Below, piece after piece: positions 53,555 to 64,000 of a stretch of 64,000 bases of DNA. The stretch is from positions 25,347,498 to 25,411,497 of the forward strand of contig CM065174.1 of NCBI GenBank assembly GCA_033026295.1. Direction: 5' to 3'. The notes under the pieces were generated by a model, which saw only the letters and a program-made list of their open reading frames with translations, searched no databases and was not told the origin of the DNA. Position numbers and translations under genes: made by a program. How positions within the stretch are numbered: position 1 is the first letter of the stretch; every line of letters begins with the position of its first letter. The DNA is from Channa striata (lineage: Eukaryota > Chordata > Actinopteri > Anabantiformes > Channidae).

Positions 53555-53619
<65 letters not shown>
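53555..53619. repeat. (CA)n microsatellite in element C
   Basis: About 32 perfect CA units; shorter (CA)n tracts sit at the equivalent place in every copy. The open frame across it is an artefact of the repeat. Confidence 0.95.
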
Positions 53620-56600
53620 GCCCATTGCTGGGACCATTTTCCAGCTATTTCAGCTCTTTTTAAGCAGTTCAGCTTCTATTCAGCTTACTTTCTACTTTTT
53701 TTTTTTTTTTTTTTTAACATTTTAAGTGTAATTTTCAGCTATTTCACCAAAAACACTTCAGCTTTGTTCAGCATTGCTGGGACAATTTTTCAGCTATTTC
53801 AGCTATTTTTAAGCAGTTCAGCTTCTATTCAGATTATTTTCTACTAGTTTTTTTTACATTTGAATTGTAATTTTCAGCTATTTCATCAAAGACACTTCAG
53901 CTTTCTTTAGCATTGCTGGGACAATTTTTCAACTATTTTTAAGCAGTTCAGCTTCAATTCAGCTCATGTTCTACTTCAGCAAAAACTTTTCAGCTTTCTT
54001 TAGCATTGCTGGGACAATGTTTAAGCTATTTTTAAGCAGTTCAGCTTCAATTCAGCTCATGTTCTACTTCAGCAAAAACTCTTCAGCTTTTTTCAGCATT
54101 GCTGGGACAATTTTTCAGCTCTAAAGCATTCACAGTGCAATTTCTTCTTGGAATTGCTTTTTCTAGTTATTATTTTTCTTCCGTACGTTTTTTGTCCGCT
54201 AACTAGTCCCGCACCGTTTGTGCTAGAAACGCCGTTCAAATTTTAAAATGTTCAGCTTCTTCAGGAGAGGTGTGCTTCCATTCAGAATTTTGATATCTTT
54301 CATACTTTTTATGATATTCAGCTTTTTTCAGGCAATTTTTCCTATTAAAATGAATGGGGAAGGCCTTCAGCTGCTCTTCAACCTTGTCTTCTTTCAGGCT
54401 TCACCATTCAGGCATACTTCAGCCTAGAGAAACCATTTAAACTTTAAACGAGTCACAAGGCCTTCAGCTACATTTCATCCATTCAGCTTTTATTAATATC
54501 TCTTACGGTTTTTGAGCTATGGCAGTTTTAGTTTTAGGCAATTTTTGGAGATTTCTTATTCCTTCTGCTAGAGCGTGTGACGTCACACACGCTCTGCCGA
54601 TTCCGCGATTATTTTTTATGCTTTTCCGCTTCTCTTTGTGATTTCCTTCAGCCACCTTTCATCCTTCCTCAACACATTATATATCAAAACGTAGGTATTT
54701 TTGTCCTCTTTCAGGAAATGTAACTCTCACGGCGACAGGTCTTACGGTTCTCTCTCACGCGGCCAGAAGCGGAGAGAGTGCCCTCTCAAACTCCCATTAG
54801 GGCCCATTATAACAGAGGTCCAGAAATGTCTCTCAAATCTCAAACGAGGGCCGTTTTAAAATCGCCGCCACGCCTTCATTTTATTGACTATCTTCATATA
54901 AATTACATCAGCGTGTGCGGTGAAGCCTTCTGACGCTCACAGTTCTTTCCGTTTGTTTCTAGGACTAATACTTTTTCACTTATTGCACATTTTGCGAGGC
55001 TAAGTTTTAGCTTTTGCTGTTAGCACCAGAATGAGTAGGCAGACTTGAAACTGTCATTATCATGTTGAAAGGCACTTCTGGTCATGTGATCAGCCTCACA
55101 GCTGCGTCCAATCACCTTAACTGACACTTCTTATTACTGCTAATACACAGAGTAGAGATGCACGAACGCACACACACTCGCAGACACTGTCACACACACA
55201 CACACACACACACCTACCTACAATTGAGACACTCACACACACAGGAAACGAACTTTCAAAATAAAAGCCTGCTTAATTCTTTTTCACATTTTTAGCAATT
55301 AAATGCTCAAATTAGTTTGTGGCCAAGTCCACCTACAGTGGACACACACACACACACAGAGACAGGAAACGCACTTTCAAAATAAGAGCCTACTGGATTA
55401 TTTTTTTACACATTTTTAACATTTCAATGCCAAAATGACTTTGTGCTTTCAGTCTGTCTGCAGTATTAAGTCCACGTTGCTAATTTGACAATTGTTAGAA
55501 TTATGTTCCTATTTTTAAACAATTACAATTAGTTTCAACTTTCAGCTATTTTTAAGCAGTTCAGCTTCTATTCAGCTTACGTTCTACTTGTTTTAAATTT
55601 GAATTGTAATTTTCAGCTATTTCAGCTATTTTTAAGCAGTTCAGCTATAATTCAGATCATGTTCTACTTCAGCAAAAACACTTCAGCTTTTTTTAGCATT
55701 GCTGGGACAATTTTTCAGCTCTTTTTAAGCAGTTCAGCTTCTATTTAGCTCATGTTCTACTTCAGCTAAAATACTTCAGCTTTCTTTAGCATTGCTGGGA
55801 CAATTTTTCAGCTCTTTCAGCTATTTTTAAGCAGTTCAGCTTCACTTCAGCTCATGTTCTACTTCAGCAAAAACACTTCAGCTTTCTTTAGCATTGCTGG
55901 GACAATGTTTCAGCTATTTTTAAGCAGTTCAGCTTCTATTCAGCTTACATTCTACTTGTTGTTTTATATTTTAATTGTAATTTTCAGCTATTTCAGGAAA
56001 AACACTTCAGCTTTCTTTAGCATTGCTGGGACAATTTTTCAGCTATTTTTAAGCAGTTCAGCTTCACTTCAGCTCATGTTCTACTTCAGCAAAAATACTT
56101 CAGCTTTCTTTAGCATTGCTGGGACAATTTTTCAGCTCTTTCAGCTATTTTTAAGCAGTTCAGCTTCAATTCAGCGTACTTTCTACTTGTTTTTTTACAT
56201 TTTAATTGTAATTTTCAGCTATTTCAGCAAAAGCACTTCAGCTTTTTCCAGCATTGCTAGAACAATTTTTCAGCTCTAAAGCATTCACAGTGCAATTTCT
56301 TCTTGGAATTGCTTTTTCTAGTTATTATTATTTTTCTTCCGTACGTTTTTTGGACTCTAACTACTCCTTCATACTTTGTGCTAGAAAGCCCGTTCAAATT
56401 TTAAAATGTTCAGCTTCTTCAGGAGAAGTGTGCTATCATTCAGATTTTTGATATCTTTCATACTTTTTATGATATTCAGCTTTTTTCAGGCAATTTTTCC
56501 TATTAAAATGAATGGGGAAGGCCTTCAGCTGCTCTTCAACCTTGTCTTCTTTCAGGCTTCACCATTCAGGCATACTTCAGCCTAGAGAAACCATTTAAAC

Positions 56601-57984
56601 TTTAAACGAGTCACAAGACCTTCAGCTACATTTCATCCATTCAGCTTTTATTAATATCTCTTACGGTTTTTGAGCTATGGCAGTTTTAATTTTAGGCAAT
56701 TTTTGGAGATTTCTTATTCCTTCTGCTAGAGCGTGTGACGTCACACACGCTCTGGCCGATTCCGCGATTATTTTTTATGCTTTTCCGCTTCTCTTTGTGA
56801 TTTCCTTCAGCCACCTTTCATCCTTCCTCAACAAATTATATATCAAAACGTAGGTATTTTTGTCCTCTTTCAGGAAATGTAACTCTCACGGCGACAGGTC
56901 TTACGGTTCTCTCTCCACGCTGCCAGAAGCGGAGAGAGTGCCCTCTCAAACTCCCATTAGGGCCCATTCTAATGCAGCTCCACAAATGTCTGCTCAATTC
57001 TCAAACGAGGGCCGTTTTAAAATCGCCGCCACGCCTTCATTTTATTGACTATCTTCATATAAATTACATCAGCGTGTGCGGTGAAGCCTTCTGACGCTCA
57101 CAGTTCTTTCCGTTTGTTTCTAGGACTAACACTTTTTCACTTATTGCACATTTTGCGAGGCTAAGTTTTAGCTTTTGCTGTTAGCACCAGAATGACTAGG
57201 CAGACTTGAAACTGTCATTATCATGTTGAAAGGCACTTCTGGTCATGTGATCAGCCTCACAGCTGCGTCCAATCACCTTAACTGACACTTCTTATCACTG
57301 CTAATACACAGAGTAGAGATGCACGAACGCACACACACTCGCAGACACACACACACACTCACACACACACACAGGAAACAAACTTTCAAAATAAAAGCCT
57401 GCTTAATTCTTTTTTGACATTTTTAGCTATTAAATGCTAAAATTAGTTTGTGGCCAAGTCCACCTGCAGTGGACGCACACACACACGCAGACAGGAAACG
57501 CACTTTCAAAATAAGAGCCTACTGGATTATTTTTTACACATTTTTACCATTTAAATGCCAAAATGACTTTGTGCTTTCAGTCTGTCTGCAGTATTAAGTC
57601 CACGTTGCTAATGTGACAATTGTTAGAATTATGTTCCTATTTTTAAACAATTACAATTAGTTTCAACTTTCAGCTATTTTTAAGCAGTTCAGCTTCTATT
57701 CAGCTTATGTTCTACTTGTTTTTTACATTTTAATTGTAATTTTCAGCTATTTCAGCAAAAACACTTCAGCTTTCTTTAGCATTGCTGGGACAATTCTTCA
57801 GCTCTTTCAGCTATTTTTAAGCAGTTCAGCTTTTGTTCAGCTCATGTTTTACTTGTTTTACATTTCCATTGTAATTTTCAGCTATTTCAGCAAAAGCACT
57901 TCAGCTTTTTTCAGCATTGCTGGGACAATTTTTCAGCTCTAAAGCATTCACAGTGCAATTTCTTCTTGGAATTGCTTTTTCTAG

Positions 57985-60900
57985 TCTACTGTGAATGCTT
58001 AAAGCATTCACAGTAATGTTGTTCGAATCTTTATTATTATTATCTACTGTGAATGCTTTAAAGCATTCACAGTATGTTGTTGTATTCTTTATTATTATTA
58101 TTATTATTATTTTTCTTCCGTACGTTTTTTGGACTCTAACTACTCCTTCATACTTTGTGCTAGAAAGCCCGTTCAAATTTTAAAATGTTCAGCTTCTTCA
58201 GGAGAAGTGTGCTATCATTCAGATTTTTGATATCTTTCATACTTTTTATGATATTCAGCTTTTTTCAGGCAATTTTTCCTATTAAAATGAATGGGGAAGG
58301 CCTTCAGCTGCTCTTCAACCTTGTCTTCTTTCTGGCTTCACCATTCAGGCATACTTCAGCCTAGAGAAACCATTTAAACTTTAAACGAGTCACAAGACCT
58401 TTAGCTACATTTCATCCATTCAGCTTTTATTAATATCTCTTACGGTTTTTGAGCTATGGCAGTTTTAGTTTTAGGCAATTTTTGGAGATTTCTTATTCCT
58501 TCTCCTAGAGCGTGTGACGTCACACACGCTCTGGCCGATTCCGCGATTATTTTTTATGCTTTTCCGCTTCTCTTTGTGATTTCCTTCAGCCACCTTTCAT
58601 CCTTCCTCAACAAATTATATATCAAAACGTAGGTATTTTTGTCCTCTTTCAGGAAATGTAACTCTCACGGCGACAGGTCTTACGGTTCTCTCTCCACGCG
58701 GCCAGAAGCGGAGAGAGTGCCCTCTCAAACTCCCATTAGGGCCCATTCTAATGCAGCTCCACAAATGTCTGCTCAATTCTCAAACGAGGGCCGTTTTAAA
58801 ATCGCCGCCACGCCTCCATTTTATTGACTATCTTCATATAAATTACATCTGCGTGTGCGGTGAAGCCTTCTGACGCTCATAGTTCTTTCAGTTTGTTTCT
58901 ACGGCTAATACTTTTTCACTTATTACCAATTTTGCGAGGCTAAGTTTTAGCTTTTGCTGTTAGCACCAGAATGAGAAGGCAGACTTGAAACTGTCATTAT
59001 CATGTTGAAAGGCACTTCTGGTCATGTGATCAGCCTCACAGCTGCGTCCAATCACCTTAACTGACACTTCTTATTACTGCTAATACACAGAGTAGAGATG
59101 CACGAACGCACACACACTCGCAGACACACACACACACACACCTCTACCTACAATTGAGACACACACACACACAGGAAACGAACTTTCAAAATAAAAGCCT
59201 GCTTAATTCTTTTTTCACATTTTTATAATTAAATGCTAAAATTAGTTTGTGGCCAAGTCCACCTACAGTGGACACACACACACACAGAGACAGGAAACGC
59301 ACTTTCAAAATAAGAGCCTACTGGATTATTTTTTTACACATTTTTAACATTTAAATGCCAAAATGACTTTGTGCTTTCAGTCTGTCTGCAGTATTAAGTC
59401 CACGTTGCTAATTTGACAATTGTTAGAATTATGTTCCTATTTTTAAACAATTACAATTAGTTTCAACTTTCAGCTATTTTTAAGCAGTTCAGCTTCTATT
59501 CAGCTTACGTTCTACTTGTTTTAAATTTGAATTGTAATTTTCAGCTATTTCAGCTATTTTTAAGCAGTTCAGCTTTAATTCAGATCATGTTCTACTTCAG
59601 CAAAAACACTTCAGCTTTTTTTAGCATTGCTGGGACAATTTTTCAGCTCTTTTTAAGCAGTTCAGCTTCTATTTAGCTCATGTTCTACTTCAGCTAAAAT
59701 ACTTCAGCTTTCTTTAACATTGCTGGGACAATTTTTCAGCTCTTTCAGCTATTTTTAAGCAGTTCAGCTTCACTTCAGCTCATGTTCTACTTCAGCAAAA
59801 ACACTTCAGCTTTCTTTAGCATTGCTGGGACAATGTTTCAGCTATTTTTAAGCAGTTCAGCTTCTATTCAGCTTACATTCTACTTGTTGTTTTATATTTT
59901 AATTGTAATTTTCAGCTATTTCAGGAAAAACACTTCAGCTTTCTTTAGCATTGCTGGGACAATCTTTCAGCTATTTTTAAGCAGTTCAGCTTCACTTCAG
60001 CTCATGTTCTACTTCAGCAAAAACACTTCAGCTTTCTTTAGCATTGCTGGGACAATTTTTCAGCTCTAAAGCATTCACAGTGCAATTTCTTCTTGGAATT
60101 GCTTTTTCTAGTTATTATTATTATTCTTCCGTACGTTTTTTGTCCGCTAACTAGTCCCGCACCGTTTGTGCTAGAAACGCCGTTCAAATTTTAAAATGTT
60201 CAGCTTCTTCAGGAGAAGGGTGCTTCCATTCAGAATTTTGATATCTTTCATACTTTTTATGATATTCAGCTTTTTTCAGGCAATTTTTCCTATTAAAATG
60301 AATGGGGAAGGCCTTCAGCTGCTCTTCAACCTTGTCTTCTTTCAGGCTTCACCATTCAGGCATACTTCAGCCTAGAGAAACCATTTAAACTTTAAACAAG
60401 TCACAAGACCTTCAGCTACATTTCATCCATTCAGCTTTTATTAATATCTCTTACGGTTTTTGAGCTATGGCAGTTTTAGTTTTAGGCAATTTTTGGAGAT
60501 TTCTTATTCCTTCTGCTAGAGCGAGTGACGTCACACACGCTCTGGCCGTTCCCGCGATAATTTTTTATGTTTTTTCGCTTCTCTTTCTTATTTCCTTCAG
60601 CCACCTTTCATCCTTCCTCAACAAATTATATATCAAAACGTAGGTATTTTTGTCCTCTTTCAGGAAATGTAACTCTCACGGCGACAGGTCTTACGGTTCT
60701 CTCTCCACGCGGCCAGAAGCGGAGAGAGTGCCCTCTCAAACTCCCATTAGGGCCCATTCTAATGCAGCTCCACAAATGTCTCCTTAAATCTCAAACGAGG
60801 GCCGTTTTAAAATCGCCGCCACGCCTTCATTTTATTGACTATCTTCATATAAATTACATCTGCGTGTGCGGTGAAGCCTTCTGACGCTCACAGTTCTTTC

Positions 60901-61979
60901 CGTTTGTTTCTAGGACTAATACTTTTTCACTTATTGCACATTTTGCGAGGCTAAGTTTTAGCTTTTGCTGTTAGCACCAGAATGAGTAGGCAGGTCATTA
61001 TCATGTTGAAAGGCACTTCTGGTCATGTGATCAGCCTCACAGCTGCGTCCAATCACCTTAACTGACACTTCTTATTACTGCTAATACACAGAGTAGAGAT
61101 GCACGAACGCACACACACACACAGACACTCTCTCTCTCACACACAAACACACGCACACACACACACACGCACACACACACACAGGAAACAAACTTTCAAA
61201 ATAAAAGCTTGCTTAATTCTTTTTTCACATTTTTAGCAATTAAATGCTAAAATTAGTTTGTGGCCAAGTCCACCTACAGTGGACACACACACACAGACAG
61301 GAAACGCACTTTCAAAATAAGAGCCTACTGTATTCTTTTTTGCACATTTCTACCATTTAAATGCCAAAATGAGTTTGTGCTTTCAGTCTGTCTGCAGTAT
61401 TAAGTCCACGTTGCTAATTTGACAATTGTTAGAATTATGTTCATATTTTTTCAAACAGTTACAATTAGTTTCAACTTTCAACTACTTTTAAGCAGTTCAG
61501 CTTCAATTCAGCTTACGTTCTACTTGTTTTACATTTAAATTGTAATTTTCAGCTATTTCTGCAAAAACACTTCAGCTTTCTTTAGCATTGCTGGGACAAT
61601 ATTTCAGCTATTTTTAAGCAATTCAGCTTCAATTCAGATCATGTTCTACTTCAGCAAAAACATTTCAGCTTTCTTTAGCATTGCTGGGACAATATTTCAG
61701 CTATTTTTAAGCAGTTCAGCTTCCATTCAGCTTACTTTCTACTTGTTTTTTAAAATTTTTATTGTAATTTTCAGCTATTTCAGCAAAACACTTCAGCTTT
61801 CTTCAGCATTGCTGGGACAATTTTTCAGCTATTTCAGCTATTTTTAAGCAGTTCAGCTTCAATTCAGCTCATGTTCTACTTCACCAAAAGCACTTCAGCT
61901 TTTTTCAGCATTGCTGGGACACTTTTTTCAGCTCTAAAGCATTCACAGTGCATTTTCTTCTTGGAAATGCCTTTTCTAG
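57985..61979 (+). mobile_element. Family-1 element F, interrupted by element G
   Basis: 5' palindrome 57985-58015 is one base short (GCTTAAAGC in place of GCTTTAAAGC). Body resumes at 60112 and ends CTAG 61976-61979; its 3' hairpin is variant (GCATTTTCTTCTTGGAAATGC arms). CRE at 60526-60533. It abuts element E head-to-tail. Confidence 0.75.
58043..60111 (+). mobile_element. Family-1 element G, uninterrupted (2,069 bp)
   Basis: 5' palindrome 58043-58074, CTAG 60108-60111. CRE at 58515-58522; core 58625-58870; (CA)n near 59110-59170 and 59273-59286; TTCAGC units 59470-60065. Nearly the same layout and sequence as element A. Confidence 0.85.
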
Positions 61980-61982
61980 TTA

Positions 61983-64000
61983 TCTACTGTGAATGCTTTA
62001 AAGCATTCACAGTATGTTGTTCTAATCTTTATTAGTGGGAGAGCTGTACAGCTCTCACACTCTTGTTATCCTAATCTTTATTAGTGGGAGAGCTGTACAG
62101 CTCTCACACTCTTGTTATCCTAATCTTTCTTATTAGTGGGAGAGCTGTACAGCTCTCACACTCTTGTTATCCTAATCTTTATTATTATTATTATTATTAT
62201 AGCAACTTCTTCGGCGCGTAACTAGTCCCGCACCGTTTGTCGTAGAAACTCCGTTCCACTTCCTAATCGTAGGTCTCGTTTAGGGCATGTGTGCTTCTAC
62301 TTTTCTCGTTTGTATTTTTTATACTTTTTATTATATTTCACTTTTTGTGGCTTATTTTTGCCCCATGTTAACGGATGGGAAAAACTTGAAACTTTCCTTC
62401 CCTTCCCTCCGACCTGCCACTTTTCATGAGCTTCCAGTTTCGTCATACTTTGGCGTAGAAACGTCATTAAAACTTTAAACGAGTCTAGACCCTTGAGACT
62501 TTCTTCCTGCCGATCGGCTTTTTCATAAACTTTATACTTTTTGATTGACGGCAGTTTTAGTTTTAGGTACTTTTTGGTGATTTCTCCTCTTCTCCATTAG
62601 TGTGTATTGCGTCTGCTAGAGTGGGTGACGTCACACGCGCTCTAGATTCTGAGAGTCTGCTTTAATTTCGTTTTTTTGCTTTACTTTCTGCTTTCCTTCA
62701 GTCAACTTTCATCTTTCCTCAACAAATTATACATCAAAACGTAGGTATTTTTGTCCTCTTTCAGGAAATGTAACTCTCACGGCGACAGGTCTTACGGTTC
62801 TCTCTCCAAGCGGCCAGAAGCGGAGAGAGTACCCTCTCAAACTCCCATTACAGCCCATTATAAAGGAGCTCCACAAATGTCTGCTCAAATCCCAAACGAG
62901 CCGTTTAAAATCGCCGCCACGCCTTCATTTTATAGACTATCTTCATATAAATTACATCTGCGTGTGCGGTGAAGCCTTCTGACGCTCACAGTTCTTTCTG
63001 TTTGATTCTAGGGCTAATACTTTTTCACTTAATGCACATTTTGCGAGGCTAACTTTTAGCTTCTCCTGTTAGCACCTGAATGACTAAGCAAATTTGCAAA
63101 TGCCATTATCATGTTAACAGACACGGCTGCTTCTGGTCATGTGATCAGCCTCACAGCTGCGTCCAATCACGTTAACTGACACTTCTTACTACTGCTAACA
63201 CACAGAGGAGATGTACAAACGCACACACACTCACATACATACACACACACTCACACACACACACTCACACACACACACACACAAAACAGACTTTGACTAT
63301 AAAAGCCTTTCTTATGTTTCTTTCAAATTTTCAGCATCTATATGCTAAAATGAGTTTGTGTTGAAGTCTACCTACATTGAAGACAAACACACACAGATCA
63401 GACATTCACTTTCAATATAAAACCATTTCTGATGCTTTTTTCACATTTTAAGCATCTACATGCTGAAATGAGTTTGTGGTAAAGTAGGACTAAGGTGGAC
63501 ACACACACTTGGACACACACACGTTGACAGGAAACGACTTTTCAAAATAAAAGCTCTCTATTATTCTATGTTAACTTTTCAGCATTTAAATGCTAAAATG
63601 ACTTTGGTGCCTGCTCTACCTACAGTGGACACACACAGACACACACACTCAAAGACAGGAAAACACTTTCAAAATAAAAGCCTATTTGATATATTTTCCA
63701 AACATTTAGCCTCTGAATCTTGAAATCTGTTTGTGGTGAAGTCTACCTACATTGGACAGGCACACCTTTTTGCTTCTTCCTTTTTTACCTTTGCTTTTGA
63801 ATGGTAACTTCTTAGCTTTTAACTTCTTTCTTTTTGTTTTCACTTTTTACTTAGTACTTCTTCCTTTCTTGGTTTTCCTTTTAAAGGTAACTTATTCCCT
63901 TTTGACTTTTTCCTTTGTTCCTTTTCTCTTTTCACTTTTTAATAGTAACTTCTTCCTTTTTTGTTTTACTTTTTAAAGGTAACTTCTTCCCTTTTAACTT
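61983..64000 (+). mobile_element. Family-1 5' end followed by three nested family-2 5' ends; last body runs off the window
   Basis: Family-1 palindrome 61983-62014. Family-2 5' ends begin at about 62033, 62082 and 62134, each with GAGAGCTGTACAGCTCTC. Then one family-2 body: CRE 62626-62633, core 62740-62985, (CA)n, and the T/C-rich 3' part from 63770. No 3' end is reached by 64000. Confidence 0.8.

Larger units (their letters stand above)
50380..54166 (+). mobile_element. Family-1 element C, interrupted by a family-2 element
   Basis: 5' palindrome 50380-50411, then TTATTATTA, then the family-2 insertion. The body resumes at 52519 and ends CTAG 54163-54166. Own length about 1.7 kb. CRE at 52942-52949. 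Contains a long (CA)n at 53555-53619. Confidence 0.8.
50331..56321 (+). mobile_element. Family-1 element B, interrupted by element C
   Basis: 5' palindrome 50331-50362. Its body resumes at 54167 (TTATTATTTTTCTTCCGTAC, then the GTCCGCTAACTAGTCCCGCA variant) and ends CTAG at 56318-56321. Own length without the insertion is about 2.2 kb. CRE at 54578-54585. It abuts element A head-to-tail without spacer. Confidence 0.8.
48183..57984 (+). mobile_element. Family-1 element E, hosting A, B, C and D
   Basis: By bracket pairing, 5' end 48183 closes with the body from 56322 to CTAG 57981-57984; own length about 1.7 kb. CRE at 56736-56743. Pairing is inferred from order, not from unique sequence. Confidence 0.6.
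48066..64000 (+). mobile_element. Nested and tandem array of non-autonomous Helitron/Helentron-like elements (two families)
   Basis: About 16 kb built only of two related families. Family 1: 32-bp 5' terminal palindrome (ACTGTGAATGCTTTAAAGC in its middle), 3' subterminal TAAAGCATTCACAGT, the exact inverse of the 15 bases near the 5' end, then hairpin GCAATT-TCTTCTTGG-AATTGC and TTTTTCTAG. Family 2: 5' palindrome GAGAGCTGTACAGCTCTC, 3' subterminal ACAGCTCTCCCAC (inverse of GTGGGAGAGCTGT), perfect palindrome AATTTCCGCGGAAATT, then CTTTTCTAG. No flanking duplications; insertion in TTA tracts. This is the architecture of Helitron/Helentron non-autonomous elements. No Rep/helicase ORF is present. 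Exact 5' base is uncertain by 1 nt (A|TC..CTAG|T versus T|CT..CTAG|T). Confidence 0.8.

Noticed and set aside
53513..53725. 70-aa ORF of His/Thr repeats
   Set aside because: Produced by the (CA)n microsatellite in element C.
55854..56279. 141-aa ORF with repeated FFSIAGTIFQLFLSSSAS
   Set aside because: Translation of the TTCAGC-type tandem units of family 1; it varies with unit number and has no start context or conservation beyond the repeat.
48066..64000. Array as a classical satellite DNA
   Set aside because: Repeat units are complete mobile elements with defined ends, variable spacing and nested order, not a constant monomer period.

Overview
The window is vertebrate nuclear DNA, almost certainly from a ray-finned (teleost) fish and probably an acanthomorph. 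It is intron-rich and full of fish-type transposable elements: RTE/Expander-like LINEs with the GGCGACCCCTAA...AGCCGAAAGAGTAGTAGTAG tail, L2-type LINEs ending in GCGCTATATAAATAAA, Rex1-like tails, Tc1-like and hAT elements, a BEL/Pao relic and Helitrons. There is no bacterial-style gene organisation. Only one host gene is recognisable: myo18a (unconventional myosin XVIIIA), plus strand. Seventeen consecutive exons (7723-47432, 673 codons, all with AG/GT borders and compatible phases) run from the motor/neck junction and IQ motif through most of the coiled-coil tail. The motor exons lie upstream of the window and the last tail exons downstream.

Layout. 1-7722: intron upstream of the first visible exon, holding a proline-rich ORF with 57-bp tandem repeats, an antisense LINE endonuclease relic, an antisense L2 relic, an antisense Tc1-like transposase relic, an RTE tail, and an 840-bp hAT-type element that ends 57 bp before the exon. 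7723-22293: exons 1-8, with introns carrying SINEs, a nested TIR element (about 13.6-15.4 kb), an L1-type LINE end and a Tc1-like relic. 22294-34180: an 11.9-kb intron with a nearly full-length RTE LINE flanked by a 16-bp target-site duplication, an antisense BEL/Pao relic, an L2 LINE with an RTE tail nested in it, and Rex1/L2 fragments. 34181-47432: exons 9-17, with a second damaged RTE copy, a Tc1-like relic, an intronic block with three perfect GTCACGTGAC sites, and antisense LINE fragments.

48066-64000: the most unusual part. Almost 16 kb of the last intron is a nested pile of non-autonomous Helitron/Helentron-like elements. Two families have different terminal palindromes, subterminal inverted repeats and 3' hairpins, but share one internal core. 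Copies are inserted into the (TTA)n tract just inside the 5' end of older copies. In two places one copy's CTAG end abuts the next copy's 5' end with no spacer, as expected from rolling-circle head-to-tail products. Pairing 5' and 3' ends like brackets resolves seven closed elements and leaves six still open at the window edge. All eight visible cores keep a TGACGTCA (CRE-type) palindrome.

The genes do not form a pathway: this is one cytoskeletal scaffold gene with heavily colonised introns. Interpretation rests on reading the sequence and on family knowledge; no database search was run.
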